From NCBI GenBank assembly GCA_965263455.1, contig CBDHHN010000004.1, positions 3,224,001 to 3,288,000 on the forward strand: 64,000 nt of DNA, in the 5' to 3' direction. Shown in pieces: positions 16,401 to 23,548 of this stretch; positions within the stretch are counted from its first letter, which is position 1; each line of letters begins with the position of its first letter. The notes under the pieces were generated by a model. It had not been told where the DNA came from. It searched no databases and saw nothing but the letters and a program-made list of their open reading frames with translations. Position numbers and translations under genes: made by a program. The stretch comes from CADEDH01 sp965263455. GTDB taxonomy: Bacteria; Actinomycetota; Acidimicrobiia; Acidimicrobiales; SZUA-35.

Positions 16401-19400
16401 ATGCCCCCCGTGCTCTCGCTCCAGCTTCTGGGCGGTTTCGGGCTCTCGGTCGGAAACCGTGACCTTCCCGCTCTCTCCTCACGGACGGCGGCATCGTTGT
16501 TGGCGTTCCTGGTCCAGCATCGGGACCGGCCCCAGACCCGAGATCTGCTGGCCGGCCGGTTCTGGTCCGACCTGCCCGAGGACAAGGCCCGACGACGGCT
16601 GACCCAGGAGCTGTGGCGGATCCGCTCGGTGGTCAACCCCGCCCTGGGCGACGGTGTCGACATCATCGAGAGCGTCGGGCGGTCGTTGCGGATCAACCCC
16701 GAGGTGGAGATCGAGACCGACGTCGACCACTTCATCGACGGCCTGGACCAGCTGGAGCGCCGCCAGCGCAACGATCGTCGCAGTGTCAACGCCGAAGACG
16801 TGGCCGCCGTGGTCGACCGCTATCGGGGGGATCTGCTGTCGGGTCACTACGACGAGTGGATCGAGTTGCCCCGGACCGAACTCCGCCGCCGCCACCTCGA
16901 CGCCCAGTCCCGGTTGGCCCAGCTCCACGCCCGCAACGCCGATTTCGAGGCGGCCCTCCGCTGCGCCCTGGCCCTGGTGGCGGCCGAACCGCTGGCCGAT
17001 CACTGGCAGCGGGACGTGATCCGGTACTACGCCCTGAACGGGCAGCCGACGGCGGCCGAGCAGTACTACGAGCGTTACGTCGATGAGCTGGAGCGCGACT
17101 TCGGGGCCCGGCCGCCGGCCGAGACGGTCGAGTTGGTCGAGCGGCTCCGGACCGAGGGGGTGGAGCCGCCGCCGCAGCCGATGCCCGACGACCAGCCGGC
17201 GCTGCCCCTCATCGGCCGGGAACAGGAGCGCACCCTGCTGCTCGACCGGGTCAACGATCTCCTCGACGGCAGGGGAGGGGTGGCCCTGGTCGAGGGTGAG
17301 GCCGGGTCGGGGAAGTCGCGGTTGATGGAGGAGCTGGCGTCGGGGGCCGAGTGGCGCAACGTCCAGGTTCTGTGGGCGGGCCATGATCGGGCCCGGGCTC
17401 TCAGCCCCTTCGGCGGACTACAGGAGGCCCTGCGCCCCCTGGCCGTCGGCCTGCGGGGCGAGCGGCTGGCCAGTCGTCTCGCCCCGGTCTGGCTGCGCCA
17501 GGCCTCGACGGTGCTGCCGGAGCTGGCGGCGCTGGTCGAAGGCCGGGGTGGCGATCAGGCCCTGCGGCCTCAGGAGGAGCCGTGGCGGACGATCGAGGCA
17601 TTGGCCCTGGTCATCCTGGCCCAGGGTTCGCCCCAACCCACCTTGCTGATCATGGAGGACGTCCAGTGGTGTGACGACGACACCATCCAGGTCCTCAACC
17701 AGCTGGGGGATCGCCTGGCCGACAGCGGCGTCCTGCTGTTCCTCACCTACGAGCGTTCCCAGGCCGAACAGTCGGCCGAGCTGTGGCGGGTGCTCAGTTC
17801 CCTGGAGGCCAAGCCCGGTTCGAGCCGGGTCGGCTTGCGCCCGATGTCGTTGGCCGACGTTCGGGCCCTGGCCGCGGCCGAACTCGGATCGGGTCAATTG
17901 TCGGAGCCGGCTCTGGCCCAGCTCGCCGCCACGTCCAATGGCAACCCCTACGTGGTGCTCGAACTGCTGCGGAGCGGCGCCGAGGTGCTGGACGAGGAGT
18001 TCTTCTCCCGGGCCCTCGACGGCGACGGCGGGCAGGGCACGGCCTCGGTGCTTCCCTGGTTGCGCTCGGTGCTGGCCAAGCGGATCGACGCCGCCCGGCC
18101 CCAGGTCCGTCGGGTCCTGGAGGCGGTGGCGGTCGTGGCCGCGCCGGCCGGCGCCTCGGTCGTGGCCCAGGTGGCCGACCTCGGTCTGCCCGAGGCGCTC
18201 GAGGCCCTGTCGGAGGCGGTGTCGTCGGGCTTCCTCAGCGAGGTCCCGGGCGGGGTCGAGTTCGCGGTGGAACAGCCCCGGCTGCTGGTCTACGACGAAC
18301 TCGGACCCGAGCGCCAGGTCGAGCTTCACGGTCGAGTCGTCGACGCCCTGGTCGAGGCCGGAGCCGGCTCGGTGGAGCAGATGGCGTACCACGCCGACCG
18401 GGCCCGGCAGTGGCACCGGGCCCATCAGTACCATTCGCTGGCGGCCGAGGCAGGCGTCGCCCTCAACGCCTTCAAGACGGCGGCCGAGCACTTCGCCCGG
18501 GCCGACCGGGCGGCCTCCGAGATCGGCCTGCTGGACCGGGATCGCATCGACGACCTGCTGGCCCACGAGGCCGTGCTCAACGTGCTGGGCCGACGCGAGG
18601 AGCAGCAGGACCTGTTGACCCGACTCGAGGGCAAGGCCCCGGGTACGACGCTGGCGGTGGAGATCGAGCAGCGGTGGGCGTGGCTCCTGGCCAACACCGA
18701 CCGGGCTCTGGAGGCCGCTGACCGGGCGGCCGAGGCGGCCGAGGCGGCGGCGGCCGAGGGGCACAACCCGGGTGAGCTGCTGACCGTGGTCGGGGTGGCC
18801 CGGTACTGGTCGGGGGATCTGGAGGGCGCCATCGAGCCCTTCGAGCAGGCCATCGAGGTACTGACCGAGGTCGGTCGTCCCTCGACCATGGCCGAGATCA
18901 TGTTGGGCCGGACCCTGGTCGACCAACTGCGCATGGACGACGGTCAGGCCCATCTGGAGGCGGCCTACGATCGGGCCAAGGCCGACCACAATGCCCGGGA
19001 GCAGGTCGAGGCCCTGACCCACCTGGCCACCGTTTTCCACTTCCAGCGCAACGGCGTGCGGGCCGAGGCGGCCTTCCTGGAGGCCCTGGACCTTGCGGTC
19101 GAGATCGGGTACCGCCACGGCGAGGGTCTCAACCTGATCAACCTGGCCGCCTTCTACACCCTGGGCGGCCGGGGCGGGAAGTCGCTGCCCCTGGTGGAGC
19201 GGGCCGAGGCGGTGTTCGCCTCGCTCGGGAACGGCCGGTTGGTGGCCTACGCCCAGACCAACTGCGCCGAGTTGCTGCACTGGCTCGGTGACGACGATCG
19301 GGCCCAGTCCCGGGCCGAGGAGGCCGCCGTCTACTTCCGTTCGGTCGAGGACGCCCGGCTCGAGGCCATGTGCCTGACCACGCTGGCCTCGATCGACCAC

Positions 19401-20225
19401 CGGAAGGGGCGGCGTCGGCTGGCCCGGCGGCGGCTGGAGGCGGCCCGGGCCCGGAGCCAGGAGGCGGGTGACGTCCTGACCCTGGCCGCCATCGCCGTCA
19501 ACCGCGCTCTGGTCGAACTCGATCTCGGCCACCTCGATCGGGCCATGGCCGAGGTCGAGACGGCGGCCGAACTGCGACGGGCCCACGACGAGTTGGCCAC
19601 GATGGGCGCCGTCGTCCTCGCCGTCGAGGCCCGGATCCATCGGGTCGGCGGCGACATGGAAGTGGCGGTGGAACGGGTCCATGAGGCCATCACCGTCAAT
19701 CGACCGACCAGCCACCGCGCCCACCTCACGGCCTGGTGGTGTGCCCAGATCCTGGAGGAGGGCGGTTTCGAAGAGGGGGCGAGGGAGCAGGTCGCCCTGG
19801 CCCACCAGGTTCTGTTGCGCATGTTCGAGAACCTTCCGGACGACCTGCGGGTCACAGCGTGGGGTCTGGCCGAGCATCGGGCCATCGCCGACGCCCGGGA
19901 GCGGTACTTCGTCGATCAGGGGGAGTGGCGACTGCCGCGATGGGATGCGCCCACCGGCCGGCCGCTGGAGGCGGACGACTACGTCGATGTGGTGCTGACG
20001 CTGTCCGAGCCCGGCGACCGGGACCGGAGCCAGGCGGGAGCGGTCCGCCAACACCGGATCCGGCGGCTCATCGAGCAGGCCCGTCGCCAGGGGGCTCGAA
20101 TCCGGGTCCTCGATCTGGCCGAGGTGCTCGGGGTGAGCGAGCGGACGATCAAGCGCGACCTCTCCGTGATTCGTGACGTCGAGGGTGGCCCGGAGCTGGA
20201 CGATGATTTTCCTGGCTACGACTGA
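16401..20225 (+). CDS. BTAD/ATPase/TPR transcriptional regulator with C-terminal HTH
   Basis: A 1274-residue regulator. Residues 1-95 form an OmpR-like winged helix of SARP/BTAD proteins (SSRTAASLLAFLVQHRDRP). Residues about 100-250 are a bacterial transcriptional activation domain (YRGDLLSGHYDEWIELPR). Residues about 275-600 are a STAND-type ATPase with Walker A GEAGSGKSRLM (about 299) and Walker B LLIMEDVQWCDDD (about 415). Residues about 600-1170 are TPR-like helical repeats. Residues about 1215-1265 add a DeoR-like helix-turn-helix (LAEVLGVSERTIKRDLSVI). Two DNA-binding modules at opposite ends is uncommon. Downstream lie a candidate palindromic operator and a 38-codon peptide gene. Confidence 0.85.
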   Translation: MPPVLSLQLLGGFGLSVGNRDLPALSSRTAASLLAFLVQHRDRPQTRDLLAGRFWSDLPEDKARRRLTQELWRIRSVVNPALGDGVDIIESVGRSLRINPEVEIETDVDHFIDGLDQLERRQRNDRRSVNAEDVAAVVDRYRGDLLSGHYDEWIELPRTELRRRHLDAQSRLAQLHARNADFEAALRCALALVAAEPLADHWQRDVIRYYALNGQPTAAEQYYERYVDELERDFGARPPAETVELVERLRTEGVEPPPQPMPDDQPALPLIGREQERTLLLDRVNDLLDGRGGVALVEGEAGSGKSRLMEELASGAEWRNVQVLWAGHDRARALSPFGGLQEALRPLAVGLRGERLASRLAPVWLRQASTVLPELAALVEGRGGDQALRPQEEPWRTIEALALVILAQGSPQPTLLIMEDVQWCDDDTIQVLNQLGDRLADSGVLLFLTYERSQAEQSAELWRVLSSLEAKPGSSRVGLRPMSLADVRALAAAELGSGQLSEPALAQLAATSNGNPYVVLELLRSGAEVLDEEFFSRALDGDGGQGTASVLPWLRSVLAKRIDAARPQVRRVLEAVAVVAAPAGASVVAQVADLGLPEALEALSEAVSSGFLSEVPGGVEFAVEQPRLLVYDELGPERQVELHGRVVDALVEAGAGSVEQMAYHADRARQWHRAHQYHSLAAEAGVALNAFKTAAEHFARADRAASEIGLLDRDRIDDLLAHEAVLNVLGRREEQQDLLTRLEGKAPGTTLAVEIEQRWAWLLANTDRALEAADRAAEAAEAAAAEGHNPGELLTVVGVARYWSGDLEGAIEPFEQAIEVLTEVGRPSTMAEIMLGRTLVDQLRMDDGQAHLEAAYDRAKADHNAREQVEALTHLATVFHFQRNGVRAEAAFLEALDLAVEIGYRHGEGLNLINLAAFYTLGGRGGKSLPLVERAEAVFASLGNGRLVAYAQTNCAELLHWLGDDDRAQSRAEEAAVYFRSVEDARLEAMCLTTLASIDHRKGRRRLARRRLEAARARSQEAGDVLTLAAIAVNRALVELDLGHLDRAMAEVETAAELRRAHDELATMGAVVLAVEARIHRVGGDMEVAVERVHEAITVNRPTSHRAHLTAWWCAQILEEGGFEEGAREQVALAHQVLLRMFENLPDDLRVTAWGLAEHRAIADARERYFVDQGEWRLPRWDAPTGRPLEADDYVDVVLTLSEPGDRDRSQAGAVRQHRIRRLIEQARRQGARIRVLDLAEVLGVSERTIKRDLSVIRDVEGGPELDDDFPGYD

Positions 20226-20247
20226 GGTCGGGTCAGCGGTAAGAAAC

Positions 20248-20268
20248 CCCTGATCAGGGGCTATCTTG
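20248..20268 (+). promoter_or_regulatory. Palindrome plus -10 box upstream of peptide gene
   Basis: CCCCTGATCAGGGG is a perfect 14-bp palindrome (20248-20261), 1 nt before TATCTT (20263-20268), a good -10 hexamer. A palindrome placed in the promoter spacer is a typical operator position. It follows the large regulator gene by 24 nt and could instead serve as that gene's terminator, but it lacks a T-run. Confidence 0.45.
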
Positions 20269-20278
20269 GTCGCTTGTC

Positions 20279-20358
20279 CCCCAGCCTTGGCCTGCAGGTT
20301 GGGGGCCAGGTGAGAGATCCGGGAGACACCGGTGAGACACCCTTGTCGTTGTTCTCAC
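20279..20358 (+). promoter_or_regulatory. Structured leader with two inverted repeats
   Basis: First, CCCCAGCCT (20279-20287) pairs with AGGTTGGGG (20296-20304) around an 8-nt loop with one G-U pair. Second, GTGAGA (20332-20337) pairs with TCTCAC (20353-20358); a further GTGAGA occurs at 20310-20315. If transcription starts near 20275, these form the 5' leader (about 190 nt) of the peptide mRNA. Confidence 0.4.
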
Positions 20359-20463
20359 ACTGATGGACATCGACCTGGATGGTTGCGATGTCGAGGTAGG
20401 GAACGAACCCGCTGGTGGGGCAGTCGCCGCCCCGCTCAAACGCCTGAATCAAGGAACACTCTA

Positions 20464-20580
20464 ATGCGCAAGGTCATCGCTTTCACCACCGCCACCGTCA
20501 CCGGGGCCATCGCCACCGTCGTCGTTCCCTTCTCGCCCTTCGCCGGCCAGGTGTTCGCCGGTCAGGTGTTCGCGGGCTGA
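20464..20580 (+). CDS. Small secreted peptide precursor (38 aa) with FAGQV repeats
   Basis: 38 codons from ATG 20464 to TGA 20578. It begins MRKVIAF (basic n-region) and continues with a hydrophobic, Thr/Ala/Val-rich core (TTATVTGAIATVVVPF). It ends with SPFAGQVFAGQVFAG, in which FAGQV is repeated. AAGGA (20451-20455) is 8 nt before the ATG, an ideal ribosome site. The layout is that of a signal-peptide-like precursor whose C-terminal repeat could be the mature product. No family is recognised. It sits directly after a large regulator and is flanked on both sides by inverted repeats, so a signalling or regulatory peptide is plausible but unproven. Confidence 0.6.
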   Translation: MRKVIAFTTATVTGAIATVVVPFSPFAGQVFAGQVFAG

Positions 20581-20582
20581 GC

Positions 20583-20608
20583 ATTCTCAGATTGGGGGAT
20601 CTGAGAAT
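20583..20608 (+). terminator. Perfect 10-bp hairpin after the peptide gene
   Basis: ATTCTCAGAT, loop TGGGGG, ATCTGAGAAT, starting 3 nt after the peptide stop. The stem is AT-rich against the local 70% GC background, which makes chance unlikely. No T-tract follows. Confidence 0.6.
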
Positions 20609-20702
20609 CGAGTTCCTGGACACCGATCCATTCCGCCGTGGTCGGCCTTCTCCACCAGGGACTCATTCGGCGAGCGGCCCAGCCGCCGTCGACGTGCCTC
20701 GA

Positions 20703-20918
20703 GTGTGGCCAGCCCGGTTTACCTAGCACCCGGGTTGGCCACACCGAGGCGGGCAGATCCCCTGGAATCTGCGCCCCCGGTGGCTTTCGCTGATCCACCG
20801 GGGCCAGACGGTCTCTCCGGCGCTCCGCTCGACACCGCCACGCCAAGCGGAACGTCGCCCGGGAGACCGATAACCCTCACACCGACGAAGCGGCCGGTAG
20901 CTCCCGGTCGCTTCGTCG
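20703..20918 (+). other. Cluster of four strong inverted repeats, candidate structured RNA
   Basis: The 384-bp gap 20581-20964 has no credible gene but holds four more hairpins after the one at 20583. They are a 15-bp stem with one G-U pair at 20703-20717/20730-20744; a perfect 9-bp stem at 20775-20783/20795-20803; a nested structure with outer CGGTCTC 20809-20815/20863-20869 and inner TCCGCT 20824-20829/20846-20851; and a 15-bp stem with one G-U pair at 20883-20897/20904-20918. The last is 46 nt before the next gene. It could be a structured RNA or a remnant of mobile DNA. Confidence 0.5.
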
Positions 20919-20964
20919 CGTTGGGCTCCGGTCGGGGGCGCCTGTGGGCCGTCATACTGGGCCC

Positions 20965-22020
20965 ATGACGCTGGCCGAGGAGTGGGATGCCAACGCCGAG
21001 GATTGGGTCGGCTGGGCCCGGGCTCCCGGCCATGACTCGTACTGGTCGTTTCACCGGCGAGCCCTGCTCGGGCTGCTGCCTGCCCCCGGTCGGCTGACCA
21101 TCGACCTCGGTTGTGGTGAGGGTCGGGTGGCCCGGGACCTGGAGGTCCTCGGGCACCGGGTGGTCGGCCTCGATCGATCGCCTGCCATGACCGTGGCGGC
21201 CCGGCGTCACGACGGTCCCCGGGTGCCGGTGGTTCTGGCCGACGCCGCCCACCTGCCGGTGGCCGACGGCGCAGCCGACCTCGTGTTGGCCTTCATGTCG
21301 CTCCAGGACATCGACGAGCCGGGGCGGACCGTGACCGAGGCGGCCCGGGTGCTGGGGCCAGGCGGCGTGCTCCATGTGGCCGTCGTCCATCCTGTGAATT
21401 CGGGCGGGGCTTTCGTCGCCCCCGGCCCGGCCCGATCTCCGTTCGTGTTGGCCGAGTCCTATTTCGAACGGCGGATCATCCGCGATGACATCGAGCGCGA
21501 CGGGCGGTCCATGCGCTTCGTGTCCGAGCATCGGACGATCGAGTTCTACGCCCGGCTGCTCGAGGACGCCGGCTTCGTCATCGAGATGGTGCGGGAGGTC
21601 GGCGACCCCGACCCCGAGGCTCGATACCACCGGGTCCCCCTCTTTCTCCACTTGGCGGCGACCGTGGCCCCCTGGCGTCCCCGGGACCGTCGGCTGTTCC
21701 ACATCGCCTGGCCTGCCGAGTGGCGCGAGCTCGAAGCCGAGGGGCAACGGTCGCCCCCGTCGTTGGCCACCGAAGGATTCGTCCACCTCTCGACGGTGAG
21801 CCAGGTCGTCGGCTCGACCGAGCGACACTTCCCGTCCGACGCCGAGTTGCTGTTGATCGAGCTCGACCCCGAGCGGCTGGCCGACGACGTGCGTTGGCCC
21901 GAGGTCTACCCGGGCCAACGCTTCCCCCACCTGCACGGCCCGCTCACCGCGGCCTCGGTCCGAGGAGTCCATCCCTGGTCGGTCGACGACCGACGGCGTT
22001 GGTCGGCGGCGCAGGCCTGA
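20965..22020 (+). CDS. SAM methyltransferase fused to DUF952
   Basis: A 351-residue fusion. Residues 1-225 are a class I methyltransferase: motif I TIDLGCGEGRVARDLE, acidic motif II VVGLDRSPAM, motif III LADAAHLPVADGAADLVLAF, and LGPGGVLHVAVVHP. Residues about 235-350 match DUF952: LFHIAWPAEWRELE, LATEGFVHLSTVSQVVGSTE, LLLIELDPERL and FPHLHGPL. The substrate is unknown. DUF952 proteins are usually stand-alone, about 110 residues, without known function. ATG 20965 is chosen because CATACT lies 6 nt before it; a frame extension to 20944 is less likely. It ends 50 bp before the tRNA promoter. Confidence 0.85.
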   Translation: MTLAEEWDANAEDWVGWARAPGHDSYWSFHRRALLGLLPAPGRLTIDLGCGEGRVARDLEVLGHRVVGLDRSPAMTVAARRHDGPRVPVVLADAAHLPVADGAADLVLAFMSLQDIDEPGRTVTEAARVLGPGGVLHVAVVHPVNSGGAFVAPGPARSPFVLAESYFERRIIRDDIERDGRSMRFVSEHRTIEFYARLLEDAGFVIEMVREVGDPDPEARYHRVPLFLHLAATVAPWRPRDRRLFHIAWPAEWRELEAEGQRSPPSLATEGFVHLSTVSQVVGSTERHFPSDAELLLIELDPERLADDVRWPEVYPGQRFPHLHGPLTAASVRGVHPWSVDDRRRWSAAQA

Positions 22021-22069
22021 ACCCGACGACGGACCGTCGCTCGGCGGTGGAGACCGGGCGCCGATCCGG

Positions 22070-22075
22070 TACAGT
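22070..22075 (+). promoter_or_regulatory. -10 box TACAGT upstream of tRNA-fMet
   Basis: TACAGT lies 16 nt before the mature 5' end, giving a short 5' leader of about 10 nt. Confidence 0.45.
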
Positions 22076-22091
22076 GGTAGATCCACTTCAA

Positions 22092-22166
<75 letters not shown>

Positions 22167-22171
22167 TGAAA

Positions 22172-22210
22172 GAAGCCCCAGGTCAGCGCACAGCGCAGGT
22201 CTGGGGCTTC
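22172..22210 (+). terminator. tRNA-fMet terminator hairpin
   Basis: GAAGCCCCAG (22172-22181) pairs perfectly with CTGGGGCTTC (22201-22210) across a 19-nt loop, 6 nt after the tRNA. Confidence 0.6.
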
Positions 22211-22236
22211 GTCGTTCAGGGGCCTCAGATACGCCG

Positions 22237-22255
22237 GGCAACATTCGGGCAACAT
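22237..22255 (+). promoter_or_regulatory. Left pair of GGCAACAT arm-type sites
   Basis: Two GGCAACAT octamers at 11-bp spacing (one helical turn), 71 nt inside the left repeat. They match the pair at the other end in sequence, spacing and orientation. Read as integrase arm sites. Confidence 0.5.
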
Positions 22256-22429
22256 GGTTGGTAGCCGTCGGTGGTGGCAGGACCGGCGGGTCCTCAGCGT
22301 GACCTGATCGGGTGGAGCCGTGGGGCCTCTCGGAGGTGCTTGGGCACGGCGGCACCGAGCTCACGGTTCGCCTGGGCCGAATCGTACGCCGACCTCGGCT
22401 CACTCGGCCTGAGTGTCGTACCGCTCGTC

Positions 22430-22435
22430 TACTCT
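22430..22435 (+). promoter_or_regulatory. -10 box TACTCT of leaderless element gene
   Basis: TACTCT followed by 6 nt and ATG 22442, the window's leaderless pattern. This suggests the element genes have their own promoter. Confidence 0.5.
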
Positions 22436-22441
22436 GGGTGT

Positions 22442-22606
22442 ATGGCGATGACACCGGCCCCCAAGTTCCGGAACCTGAGCCACACCACGCTGGACGAGCT
22501 TGGCTTGTCTGAGATCGAGCTTGCCGAGTTCGAGCGGTCCCAAACAGCGGCGGTCGCCGCGATCCTGGCGGACCCCGAACCCGACGACGATGCCTTCGAT
22601 AACTGA
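22442..22606 (+). CDS. Small hypothetical protein of the tRNA element (54 aa)
   Basis: 54 residues: PKFRNLSHTTLDELGLSEIE followed by LAEFERSQTAAVAAILADPE and an acidic end DDDAFDN. It is predicted helical, acidic overall and without a membrane segment. No family is recognised. The start ATG 22442 follows a leaderless-type -10 box. The last 17 nt overlap the next gene, whose ATG lies inside this one, so translation is probably coupled. A small acidic protein coupled to a larger one on a mobile element recalls toxin-antitoxin pairs, but no known toxin fold is seen. Confidence 0.6.
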   Translation: MAMTPAPKFRNLSHTTLDELGLSEIELAEFERSQTAAVAAILADPEPDDDAFDN

Positions 22607-23000
22607 GGTTGTCCGAGTCGTGGAGTGGGCACGTCTTGTGGCCGGCTCCGCTACTGGTCGACGGGTCATCTACAGCGAGCGTTTTCCGGCCCGCTGGGAC
22701 GAACTGGAGGCTGAGGTGGGGTCGCTGGACTTCACCGAGCACGAAGCTGGTCAGCTGCTGACGGTGTTCGCCAGCCATTGGGACCACCTACCGATGGCTG
22801 CCAGCCGGGACGACATCCGGTATCACCTCGTCGTTCTTGCTCTGGCTGCCCGGCGCGAGCAAGTGGCGGTTGCCATCTACGCTCGGGCCCTACGCCCTGA
22901 TCGGATCGTGGTCGCCTATCCGATGGTCGTCCGCCGACTCCGACAGGGGGCTCCCAGGCAACATCGCGGCAACATCGTTCCCGTGGGCGCCCGACAGTGA
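22590..23000 (+). CDS. Hypothetical protein of the tRNA element (136 aa)
   Basis: 136 residues, not recognised. The N-terminal part is VVRVVEWARLVAGSATGRRV, the centre is helical with RFPARWDELEAEVGSLDFTE and LLTVFASHWDHLPMAASRDD, and the last 25 residues are basic (RRLRQGAPRQHRGN). The C-terminal tail is encoded by the right pair of GGCAACAT sites. The coding end may therefore have been replaced by element-end DNA. It overlaps the 54-residue gene by 17 nt. There is no signal peptide or membrane span. Confidence 0.55.
   Translation: MPSITEVVRVVEWARLVAGSATGRRVIYSERFPARWDELEAEVGSLDFTEHEAGQLLTVFASHWDHLPMAASRDDIRYHLVVLALAARREQVAVAIYARALRPDRIVVAYPMVVRRLRQGAPRQHRGNIVPVGARQ
22957..22975 (+). promoter_or_regulatory. 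Right pair of GGCAACAT arm-type sites
   Basis: Two GGCAACAT octamers with 11-bp period, 115 nt before the right tRNA repeat and inside the end of the 136-residue gene. Counterpart of the pair at 22237. Confidence 0.5.
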
Positions 23001-23090
23001 TCTACGGTGATCTCCGGTCGCGGGCCGCTTTGGTCCCTGGTCAGCGGCGGTCGGTCCGATTGCTCGGAGGTAGCCGCCGGCGGCTGCTGC

Positions 23091-23137
23091 CAGGCTCACA
23101 ACCCGAAGGTCGCAGGTTAAAATCCTGCCCCCGCCAC
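23091..23137 (+). repeat. Right attachment repeat (decayed tRNA 3' half)
   Basis: Matches 22120-22166 at 44 of 47 positions. It has no D arm or acceptor 5' strand, the anticodon position reads CAC, and the T loop reads TTAAAAT. It is therefore not a functional tRNA. Confidence 0.75.
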
Positions 23138-23156
23138 CAACGCGACACCAGCGAGG

Positions 23157-23184
23157 GAGCCGATCCGCCAAGGGTCGGCTCTTT
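23157..23184 (+). terminator. Terminator with short T-tract after the tRNA remnant
   Basis: GAGCCGATCC pairs with GGGTCGGCTC across a 5-nt loop, followed by TTT. It may be the original tRNA-fMet terminator, displaced about 1 kb by the insertion. Confidence 0.55.
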
Positions 23185-23219
23185 CCGTTCCGGGCTCAAC
23201 GTCTCCCAATGGGCGACGC

Positions 23220-23487
23220 CTACTCGAGGGCTGCTTCCGCCGCCGCTTCGGCGATCTCGTCGGGATCGGGGTATGCCGGCCGCCAGCCGAGCCTCGAGGT
23301 CCTCGGCCCGTTGGTCCGCCGTCCACGCCGCCAGTCGGGAGTCGATGGCGTCGTGAGCAGCGTGGCGACCGGCGGCGGTGGCCAACGCCGGGTCGGTGGC
23401 CCAGTCCGGGTGGCCGAGCAACGCCACCAGCGCCGCCCAGTGGGTCGTCGTCGGCCCACGGACGATGCTAGACAGTTTGTTGTCGCC
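23220..23487 (-). pseudogene. Remnant of a CaiB/BaiF-type CoA-transferase C-terminus
   Basis: On the minus strand, one frame reads THWAALVALLGHPDWATDPA followed by LATAAGRHAAHDAIDSRLAA and WTADQRAEDLEARLAAGIP. This is the typical C-terminal helix region of family III CoA-transferases. After GIP the frame meets unrelated sequence, while another frame (PDPDEIAEAAAEAALE, stop at 23220) seems to continue. No N-terminal two-thirds or active-site Asp region exists nearby. Upstream the frame runs into the ribosome site of the next gene. It is a truncated, probably frameshifted relic next to the mini-element. Confidence 0.55.
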
Positions 23488-23548
23488 TAGCCAACAATCA
23501 AGTCCGGCCCGGGGAGCACCGGGTGGAACCAACAGGAGGCCATCCATC

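Noticed and set aside
17418..20054. An 878-codon open frame on the minus strand
   Set aside because: Opposite the large regulator; the low-complexity His/Gly/Gln-rich translation is typical of antisense.
23091..23137. Second tRNA gene
   Set aside because: Only the 3' half is present, with changes in the anticodon and T loop; it is an attachment repeat.
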